From Mollicutes bacterium (GTDB lineage Bacteria > Bacillota_I > Bacilli_A > RF39 > UBA660), in NCBI GenBank assembly GCA_012838395.1, contig DUPI01000052.1, positions 1 through 10,216 on the forward strand: DNA of 10,216 nucleotides. Reading direction: 5' to 3'. A model generated the notes under the pieces. That model had not been told where the DNA came from. It did not search any database and saw only the letters and a list, made by a program, of their open reading frames with translations. Position numbers and translations under genes: made by a program. Below, one piece after another: positions 5,592 through 10,216 of the stretch; position 1 is the first letter of the stretch; each line of letters opens with the position of its first letter.

Positions 5592-5605
5592 TAAAACCGC
5601 AAAAT

Positions 5606-5664
5606 TACGTGTAAACGTATGAATAATAAATAAATATATTTTAATAAACTAATAACGTATAAAC
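5606..5664. promoter_or_regulatory. ACGT-containing repeats between fba and ecfA1, possible operator
   Basis: TACGT-GTAA-ACGTA (5606-5619) is a 5+4+5 inverted repeat, and ACGTGTAAAC (5607-5616) recurs as ACGTATAAAC (5655-5664), 9 of 10 identical. The part TGTAAACGTATGAA (5610-5623) fits the left half of the CcpA cre consensus TGWAANCGNTNWCA but misses three right-half positions. It lies just upstream of the fba promoter and before that of ecfA1. The bound factor, if any, is unknown. Confidence 0.3.
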
Positions 5665-5685
5665 CTTTTAAATTTTGATTAAAAG

Positions 5686-5714
5686 TTGTAAAAGTAAACC
5701 ATTTATATTATAAT
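5686..5714 (+). promoter_or_regulatory. Predicted sigma-A promoter of ecfA1-ecfA2-ecfT-truA
   Basis: TTGTAA (5686-5691) is followed after 17 bases by a consensus TATAAT (5709-5714). The start would be near 5721, just ahead of GGAGG at 5727-5731, so the leader is too short for a riboswitch. Confidence 0.75.
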
Positions 5715-5738
5715 AGGGTATGCGACGGAGGTGTTACT

Positions 5739-6548
5739 TTGGATGATATATTAGTTATTAAGGACTTAACATTTAAATACAAAGATAACCCCATATTTGA
5801 AAATTTTAATTTAACAATAAAAAAGGGAACTTGGACAACGATAATTGGTCCAAATGGAAGTGGTAAAAGTACTCTTATTAAAATTATTGTTGGCCTACTT
5901 AAATCAGATAGTTATATTCTTGTTGATAACGTTTTGAAAAGCAATAATAATATAAAACAAATTCAAAAAATGATAGGTGTTATTTTCGAACATCCAGATA
6001 GTACATTTGTAGCAGAAACAGTTATGGATGAGATGGCTTTTGCCCTTGAAAATTTAGAAATGGGTAAATTGGAAATTCAAAAAAAAGTAAAAGAGGTTGC
6101 TGGATATTTAAACATTATCTCTTTATTAGAAAAGAATCCTTATCAATTAAGTGGAGGCCAAAAACAATTAGTAGCACTTGCTAGTATCTTAGTTTTGGAG
6201 CCTAAAATTCTTATATTAGATGAAGCTATTAATCGTATTGATTACTTAGAACGTGAAAATATATTAAAGATATTATATAAATTAAATAAAGAAAAAGGGA
6301 TTACAATTATTAATATAACTCATGATATCGAAGAATCATTATATGGAGATGATGTAATTCTTCTTGATAAAGGAAAAATCGTTTTAAAGGGAAATAAGGA
6401 GTTAGTATTCCAAGAAGAAAAAGTTTTTAATGCGATTGGTATTGACATACCCTTTATGGCTGAATTATCTTTAAAATTAATGTATTATAATTTAGTCGAT
6501 GAAATGATTTTTGATATGGATGAGATGGTGAATAAATTATGGATATAA
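5739..6548 (+). CDS. ecfA1: ECF transporter ATPase EcfA1
   Basis: One of the two ATPases of the energy-coupling factor module that, with EcfT, powers substrate-binding S subunits for vitamins and some metals at the cytoplasmic membrane. The 269 residues contain Walker A GPNGSGKST (37-45), signature LSGGQ (137-141), Walker B ILILDE (Asp161, Glu162) and the H-loop His195. The Q-loop reads IFEHPD where the family has VFQNPD, so Gln is Glu84. The D-loop region AINRID differs from the usual ATSMLD. The start is TTG 5739: GGAGG lies 7 bases upstream, and the nearby GTG (5731) and ATG (5743) are out of frame. It overlaps ecfA2 by 10 bases. No S-component gene is in view, consistent with a shared (group II) module serving S proteins encoded elsewhere. 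Confidence 0.93.
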   Translation: MDDILVIKDLTFKYKDNPIFENFNLTIKKGTWTTIIGPNGSGKSTLIKIIVGLLKSDSYILVDNVLKSNNNIKQIQKMIGVIFEHPDSTFVAETVMDEMAFALENLEMGKLEIQKKVKEVAGYLNIISLLEKNPYQLSGGQKQLVALASILVLEPKILILDEAINRIDYLERENILKILYKLNKEKGITIINITHDIEESLYGDDVILLDKGKIVLKGNKELVFQEEKVFNAIGIDIPFMAELSLKLMYYNLVDEMIFDMDEMVNKLWI

Positions 6549-7390
6549 AATTTAATAAAGTAAGTTTTATATATAATGAAAAAACCCCATTAGAAAAGGA
6601 AGTATTAAAAGATTTAAATTTCGAGATTAAAAAAAATCAAATAAGTGCCATTGTTGGTAAAAGTGGAAGTGGAAAAACAACAATTATTGAAATGATTACT
6701 TCTTTAATAATGCCGACTTCTGGCAATATTAAAATTGACAATTGTTATATCGAAAAAAACAGTAAAATTGTTAACATTAATGAACTTAGATTTAAAGTAG
6801 GGCTTATTTTTGAGTTTCCTGAAGAGCAATTTTTTAATTCTACCGTTCAAAAGGAAGTAGAATTTGGTTTGAAAACATTTAATTATAAAATCGATGAAAT
6901 GAGTAAACGGGTTAGTGATGCGCTAAAAATGGTTGGACTTGATGATAGTTATTTATCAAGAAATCCTCATACTTTAAGTAGTGGTGAAAAAAGAAAAGTT
7001 GCTATTGCATCTATCTTAGTTTTTAATCCACAAGTGATAATTTTCGATGAACCAACAGTCGGCTTAGATAGTAATAGTAAGCGTAATTTAATGAGACTTA
7101 TTAAAATGCTTAAAAATAAATATAATAAAACAATAATTATTGTAACTCAAGATGTTGACTTTTTGCACAAAATAGTTGATTATGTGTATATACTTGAAGA
7201 TGGCAAAGTAATTTTAGAAGGGGATAAGTATACTGTTTTTTCTGAGGTTGAAACATTATTAAAACACGGAATAACAGTTCCGAAGTTAGTAGAGTTTTCC
7301 CATAAAGTTCTTAAAGAAAAAAATATTAAAATGGGTTATCGGGATGAAATAAATGATTTAATAAAGGATATATATCGTTATGCTAAATAA
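6539..7390 (+). CDS. ecfA2: ECF transporter ATPase EcfA2
   Basis: Second ATPase of the ECF module, expected to form a heterodimer with EcfA1. The 283 residues contain Walker A GKSGSGKTT (40-48), signature LSSGE (146-150; usually LSGGQ), Walker B IIFDE (Asp170, Glu171) and D-loop GLD (175-177). The stretch FEFPEEQFFNSTV corresponds to the EcfA2-typical FQFPEHQLFEETV, which separates it from EcfA1; again the Q-loop Gln is Glu (Glu92). The H-loop position has Gln204 (IVTQDVDF) where His is expected. The start ATG lies within the end of ecfA1 with no strong binding site, so translation is probably coupled. The next gene overlaps by 11 bases. Confidence 0.93.
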   Translation: MDIKFNKVSFIYNEKTPLEKEVLKDLNFEIKKNQISAIVGKSGSGKTTIIEMITSLIMPTSGNIKIDNCYIEKNSKIVNINELRFKVGLIFEFPEEQFFNSTVQKEVEFGLKTFNYKIDEMSKRVSDALKMVGLDDSYLSRNPHTLSSGEKRKVAIASILVFNPQVIIFDEPTVGLDSNSKRNLMRLIKMLKNKYNKTIIIVTQDVDFLHKIVDYVYILEDGKVILEGDKYTVFSEVETLLKHGITVPKLVEFSHKVLKEKNIKMGYRDEINDLIKDIYRYAK

Positions 7391-8135
7391 TGTTATGGTT
7401 GGTAGGTATTATCCGATAACTTCGAAAATTCATCAAATGAACCCCCTATCTAAAATCATTTGTACAGTTATATTTATTACATTAATGTTTTTAACTAATG
7501 ATTTATTCTTTGTGCTGTTAATAACTGGTTTTGTATTGTTGATTCTTTTAATGTCAAATGTTCCAATAAAAATTTATTTAAGAACTATTAAAGGGTTAAA
7601 AATATTAATCATTTTTATAATTATCATCAATTTGATTTTAAGAGTCGAATGGCAAATAATAACGATAATGGTAGCTAGATTAGTTTTAGTTGTTTTATAT
7701 ACTTCAGTTTTGACGCTAACAACACCACCAACAGAATTAACTTATGGACTCGAAAAATTTTTCACACCACTTCGTTTAATAGGAATTCCAGTAAATAAAA
7801 TGGCTTTATCATTAAGCTTAGCACTTCGTTTTATTCCAACAATTATTGATCAAGCTAATAAAATAATGAAGTCGCAAACTTGTCGTGGTATAAATTATAA
7901 TGATTCAAAAGTAAAGGATAAATTAATAGGTATTAAATCATTATTATTACCAATGCTTATTTATTCTTTGAGAAGAGCTGATGAATTGGCGGTTTCAATG
8001 GAACTGCGATTATATAATATTAACAAAAAAAGAACAAACTTTAGAATGAATAAATGGAGTTTTTTTGATACATACATGTTTTCAGTTCATACAATTATTT
8101 TAGTTTTATTAATAGTTAGAGGAGTATTATTATGA
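7380..8135 (+). CDS. ecfT: ECF transporter transmembrane subunit EcfT
   Basis: Membrane scaffold of the ECF module: it links the two ATPases to exchangeable S subunits. The 251-residue protein has several hydrophobic segments (about residues 26-39, 43-58, 73-88, 92-113, 185-196 and 232-250) and the family order of a soluble-facing helical arm before the last helix. Of the two A-R-G coupling motifs, the first is present as T-C-R-G (Arg169); the second reads E-L-R-L-Y (Arg210), keeping Arg but lacking the flanking Ala and Gly of A-R-G-Y. The segment LSLALRFIPTI is typical of EcfT/CbiQ. ATG 7380 overlaps ecfA2; an internal ATG at 7395 is an alternative start that would drop five residues. It ends by sharing ATGA with truA. 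Confidence 0.93.
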   Translation: MLNNVMVGRYYPITSKIHQMNPLSKIICTVIFITLMFLTNDLFFVLLITGFVLLILLMSNVPIKIYLRTIKGLKILIIFIIIINLILRVEWQIITIMVARLVLVVLYTSVLTLTTPPTELTYGLEKFFTPLRLIGIPVNKMALSLSLALRFIPTIIDQANKIMKSQTCRGINYNDSKVKDKLIGIKSLLLPMLIYSLRRADELAVSMELRLYNINKKRTNFRMNKWSFFDTYMFSVHTIILVLLIVRGVLL

Positions 8136-8872
8136 GATATTTTATGACATTTACTTATGACGGTTCAAAATATAAGGGCTATCAAAAGCAAGCTAGAGTA
8201 AAAACTATTCAAGGAGAAATAGAGAAAGCCTTGAAAATAATTAATGATAATGAAGCGGTTTCAATTCATGCTAGCGGACGTACTGATGCTTTTGTTCACG
8301 CTTTGAATCAGAAGGCTCACTTTGATTTAGAAATGAATATTACTTGTGAAAAATTGATAAAAGCATTAAATAGTTTAATCCCTGAAGATATTTATATTAA
8401 AGATATTGTAGAAGTAAAAGATAATTTTCATGCTAGATTTGATGTTAAAGCCAAAGAATATTTGTACAAAATCAATATGGGTGAATATGATCCGATTGAA
8501 AGGAATTATGTTTACCAATATAACAAGCGGTTAGATGTTGTAGAAATGGAACGGGCTCTTAAATATTTAGAAGGGGAGCATAACTTCAAATCTTTTTCTA
8601 AAACGGATGAAGAGAAGGATGATTTTACCAGAACAATTGTTCAAACTAATTTAATCAGGGACATCAAAAATGTTAATAAAATAACTATCTCATTTGTGGG
8701 AACAGGATTTTTAAGATATATGGTTCGAAATATGGTGGGAACTCTAATTGAGATTGGTGAAGGAAAAAGAAAAAGTGAAGATATTATTACCATTTTAAAG
8801 TCAGAGGATCGTCGAGAAGCTGGGAAGACAGCAAATCCCGAAGGTTTATATTTAAAAGATGTATTTTATTAA
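8132..8872 (+). CDS. truA: tRNA pseudouridine(38-40) synthase TruA
   Basis: Converts uridines 38, 39 and 40 in the anticodon stem-loop of many tRNAs to pseudouridine in the cytosol. The 246 residues have family length. The start FMTFTYDGSKYKGYQKQ matches the N-terminal strand motif, and the catalytic Asp52 lies in SGRTDAFVHA. The family motif is GRTDAGVHA or GRTDSGVHA, so the Gly two residues after the catalytic Asp is Phe54. The later segments FHARFDVKAKEYLYKI, the HNFKSFSK motif and FLRYMVRNMVGTLIEIG are standard. AGAGGAG precedes the ATG, which overlaps the ecfT stop by 4 bases. ecfA1-ecfA2-ecfT-truA followed by rplM-rpsI is a common Bacillota order; here other DNA separates truA from rplM. 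Confidence 0.95.
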   Translation: MRYFMTFTYDGSKYKGYQKQARVKTIQGEIEKALKIINDNEAVSIHASGRTDAFVHALNQKAHFDLEMNITCEKLIKALNSLIPEDIYIKDIVEVKDNFHARFDVKAKEYLYKINMGEYDPIERNYVYQYNKRLDVVEMERALKYLEGEHNFKSFSKTDEEKDDFTRTIVQTNLIRDIKNVNKITISFVGTGFLRYMVRNMVGTLIEIGEGKRKSEDIITILKSEDRREAGKTANPEGLYLKDVFY

Positions 8873-8897
8873 AACGAAGATTCATTCTTCGTTTTGC
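8871..8897 (+). terminator. Hairpin after truA
   Basis: AAAACGAAGA (8871-8880) and TCTTCGTTTT (8886-8895) form a perfect 10-bp inverted repeat with a 5-base loop, overlapping the truA stop. The T run is only four bases, so termination may be partial. Confidence 0.7.
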
Positions 8898-8907
8898 ATA
8901 TTTATGA

Positions 8908-9102
8908 TATAATAAAATTATTGATTTAGGAATGTTAGTTAAAAGTATTTCTCCTAAAGCTGGTGGTCATAAAAAAGCTGCTGGTATGCCAATTGATAAA
9001 GATACAGTTTGGATCTTGGAAAAAATTAAAGAAGCAATCATAGAAAAGGATAATGCAAAAAGTTTGATTTTAAATAACAAGCAAAATAAAACTGATTCCT
9101 AA
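8908..9102 (+). pseudogene. 3' remnant of a RecJ-like DHH/DHHA1 phosphoesterase gene
   Basis: A frame open from 8908 (after a TGA at 8905) to TAA at 9100-9102 encodes about 64 residues. It contains DLGMLVKSISPKAGGHKKAAGM, matching the glycine-histidine motif of the DHHA1 domain (G-G-H-x-x-A-A-G) as found near the C-terminus of RecJ exonucleases and relatives. A helix follows (ILEKIKEAIIEK). The whole N-terminal DHH catalytic domain is missing. The first ATG (8932) has no properly spaced binding site, so I read this as leftover DNA rather than a small gene. The K-A-G-G-H-x-x-A-A-G-M wording favours RecJ over NrnA or GdpP, but that is a judgement from memory. It interrupts the usual truA-rplM adjacency and still ends in its own terminator. 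Confidence 0.7.
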
Positions 9103-9120
9103 TTTTGAATCAGTTTTTTT
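9088..9120. terminator. Bidirectional intrinsic terminator
   Basis: AAAACTGATTC (9088-9098, reading AAA then ACTGATTC) pairs with GAATCAGTTT (9107-9116), with an 8-base loop. On the + strand seven T follow (9114-9120), and on the - strand TTTTATTTT follows. It ends the DHHA1 remnant on one side and the converging unknown gene on the other, and its T tract overlaps that gene's stop codon. Confidence 0.88.
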
Positions 9121-9907
9121 AATTATCACGTTTCTTTTCATACCAATTTTTAATATTGCTAAATACGTTATCCTTGATATCAACAATTTTATTTTTACCC
9201 CTATTAATATTATCTGTAATATTATTATATCGTTCATCACCGATTTTATTTTTTATAGTATTTTGTAAATTTTTACTTTGTTCTGAAACAATGTTATAAA
9301 CTTTATTTCCTCCGCTTTTAATAGTTTCTTTGTAATTGGGAAATTTTTTAATAATCATAGAATCAATGTTAGAAGTAATTTCTAAAATTTCTATTTTAGC
9401 TTTATCACTCAATTCATTAAAAGTGATGCCTTTGATTTCCTTGTTATAAAAAACAAAATCAACAGTTGTAAAAAAAGCTTTATCAAGTTTATCTTTTACT
9501 TTTTCTAATTGACTTTCCTTAGTGTTAGACTGAGTTTCTGCTTCTAAAGTACGAAAATACGTTAGAACTTCCTCTTCTTTATTAGAAACAGATACTTCTG
9601 ATTCATTACTAGAAATAGCAGGTTCTGGTTTGGAAATTGTTTTTTTATTAGAAGTAGGTTTATTTGACCCTTTGTTAGAAGTAATTGATTGATTATTATT
9701 ATCTAAATCTGAATTTTCCTTATCATTATGTTCTTCTTTATTAATTTGATTAGTATTATTATTTGTTTCTTGTGTCTCGGTAGCAGGTATATTTAATTGA
9801 AGTTTTTCAATGTTTTTATTAATACTATAATTAATAAAATAAGTTAATATTAAAATAGTCATAGCAAAACCTAATATAATTATTAATGTAGTTTTTTTTA
9901 AATTCAT
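9119..9907 (-). CDS. Membrane-anchored protein of unknown function with Asn/Ser/Lys-rich linker
   Basis: I do not recognise a family. The 262-residue product has a short basic N-terminus (MNLKKT) and one membrane helix at about residues 7-28. A polar, low-complexity linker follows at about 45-110, rich in Asn, Ser, Lys, Glu and Thr with repeated S-N-K triplets. The C-terminal part of about 150 residues is mostly predicted helical, with few aromatics and no Cys. By charge the soluble part should face outside the cell. No catalytic or lipobox motif is visible. The start ATG at 9907 has GGGGG about 7 bases upstream and a near-consensus promoter lies 30 bases further, so it is an expressed single-gene unit. 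It lies between the DHHA1 remnant and rplM on the opposite strand, in a spot where related genomes have no gene. A role in surface attachment or wall contact is possible but not shown. Confidence 0.85.
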   Translation of the reverse strand: MNLKKTTLIIILGFAMTILILTYFINYSINKNIEKLQLNIPATETQETNNNTNQINKEEHNDKENSDLDNNNQSITSNKGSNKPTSNKKTISKPEPAISSNESEVSVSNKEEEVLTYFRTLEAETQSNTKESQLEKVKDKLDKAFFTTVDFVFYNKEIKGITFNELSDKAKIEILEITSNIDSMIIKKFPNYKETIKSGGNKVYNIVSEQSKNLQNTIKNKIGDERYNNITDNINRGKNKIVDIKDNVFSNIKNWYEKKRDN

Positions 9908-9939
9908 CTGTATTCCCCCTTTCTTTTTTAGGTATTAAT

Positions 9940-9968
9940 ATTCTACTATTAAATAAAAAATTAGTCAA
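9940..9968 (-). promoter_or_regulatory. Predicted sigma-A promoter of the unknown membrane protein gene
   Basis: On the - strand TTGACT (9968-9963) is followed after 17 bases by TAGAAT (9945-9940), each 5 of 6 to consensus. Transcription would start about 25-30 bases before the start codon. Confidence 0.78.
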
Positions 9969-10035
9969 ACTTAGTAATTATTAATATTTTACTACAAAAA
10001 GTGAAGTAAAATGATACAAAAAGCATATGATATTG

Positions 10036-10064
10036 TTGACAATTCACATAAAGTTTAGTAGAAT
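10036..10064 (+). promoter_or_regulatory. Predicted strong sigma-A promoter of rplM
   Basis: A perfect TTGACA (10036-10041) and TAGAAT (10059-10064) are 17 bases apart. The start near 10071 gives a leader of about 78 bases that contains the hairpin at 10091-10123. rplM therefore has its own promoter here and does not rely on the truA operon. Confidence 0.85.
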
Positions 10065-10090
10065 TTTAATTGGTACATTTTATATATCCC

Positions 10091-10123
10091 ACTATTGTAA
10101 GTGTTGGGACCACTTACTGTAGT
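10091..10123 (+). promoter_or_regulatory. rplM leader hairpin, candidate L13 autoregulatory element
   Basis: GTAAGTG (10097-10103) pairs with CACTTAC (10111-10117) around the loop TTGGGAC. After a T-T mismatch, ACTAT (10091-10095) pairs with GTAGT (10119-10123) with one G-U pair. No T tract follows, and the Shine-Dalgarno starts 11 bases further on. An L13 leader structure is known upstream of rplM in Bacillota; whether this hairpin belongs to that family needs a covariance-model comparison. Confidence 0.6.
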
Positions 10124-10148
10124 AGATATTATAGGAAGGAAAAATCAT

Positions 10149-10216
10149 ATGAAAGACACATATATGCAAAAAAAAGAAGATGTTGTGCGCAATTGGTATG
10201 TAATCGATGCTGAAGA
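10149..10216 (+). CDS. rplM: 50S ribosomal protein L13, N-terminal part
   Basis: Early-assembling protein of the large ribosomal subunit. Only the first 22 codons are in the window. The sequence MKDTYMQKKEDVVRNWYVID fits the start of L13, whose conserved core begins with (R/N)-x-W-x-V-x-D-A. ATG 10149 has GGAAGGA 8 bases upstream. It has its own strong promoter and a leader hairpin. rpsI (S9) would be expected next, beyond the window. Confidence 0.9.
   Translation, partial: MKDTYMQKKEDVVRNWYVIDAE

Noticed and set aside
5543..5738. Riboswitch for vitamin control of the ECF operon
   Set aside because: The predicted transcript start is only about 18 bases before the ecfA1 start codon, so there is no room for one; a shared ECF module is also not usually riboswitch-controlled.
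9600..9720. Short tandem-like S-N-K repeats in the unknown protein as a DNA repeat array
   Set aside because: Spacing and flanking bases vary; this is a low-complexity linker, not a regular repeat or CRISPR-like array.
1..10216. TGA read as tryptophan, as in many mollicutes
   Set aside because: walJ and ecfT end in TGA at the expected family lengths, and conserved Trp residues, such as NWWC in SpoIIR, are TGG.

Overview
The window is strongly AT-rich bacterial DNA from a Bacillota lineage, most likely Bacilli close to the Mollicutes/Erysipelotrichales side of the phylum. The support is gene order (walJ-rlmH, fba-murA-rpmE, ecfA1-ecfA2-ecfT-truA ahead of rplM), strong GGAGG-type ribosome binding sites, very short intergenic gaps and a spoIIR homologue. 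TGA is used as a stop (walJ, ecfT) and Trp is TGG, so this is not a TGA=Trp mollicute. I cannot place it to genus. An uncultured gut bacterium with a reduced genome would fit, but that is inference.

Left part (1-2135, + strand): the C-terminal end of an M23 (LytM-type) zinc endopeptidase, then walJ (yycJ) and rlmH overlapping by 4 bases. After a 16-bp perfect hairpin comes a shortened spoIIR that has lost the middle of the protein. After a second hairpin comes the N-terminal stub of an mntP-type manganese exporter gene. The next 160 bases hold no intact gene but carry what may be a transposase start and a 10-bp palindrome. In both hairpins the descending arm contains the Shine-Dalgarno sequence of the next gene.

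Middle (2240-5542, - strand): transcribed right to left are fba (class II aldolase), murA, an SGNH/GDSL-type membrane-anchored protein lacking the usual catalytic His, and rpmE (zinc-type L31). This resembles the fba...murA-rho-rpmE neighbourhood of Bacillus, but rho is missing and the SGNH gene sits in its place.

Right part (5709-10216): a divergent promoter region leads into a tightly overlapping + strand operon, ecfA1-ecfA2-ecfT-truA. It encodes the shared energising module of ECF vitamin transporters plus tRNA pseudouridine synthase. Both ATPases carry Glu instead of Gln in the Q-loop, and EcfA2 has Gln in place of the H-loop His. After truA comes a 3' scrap of a RecJ-like DHH/DHHA1 gene. 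Then follows a - strand membrane-anchored protein of unknown function with its own good promoter. Finally a strong + strand promoter and a leader hairpin introduce rplM (L13), cut by the window end. In related genomes truA and rplM are commonly adjacent, so the scrap and the unknown gene mark a rearranged spot.

I see no CRISPR array, rRNA, tRNA, phage or defence system. The more unusual signals are the hairpin/RBS junctions, the internally deleted SpoIIR, the gene remnants and the altered ATPase motifs.
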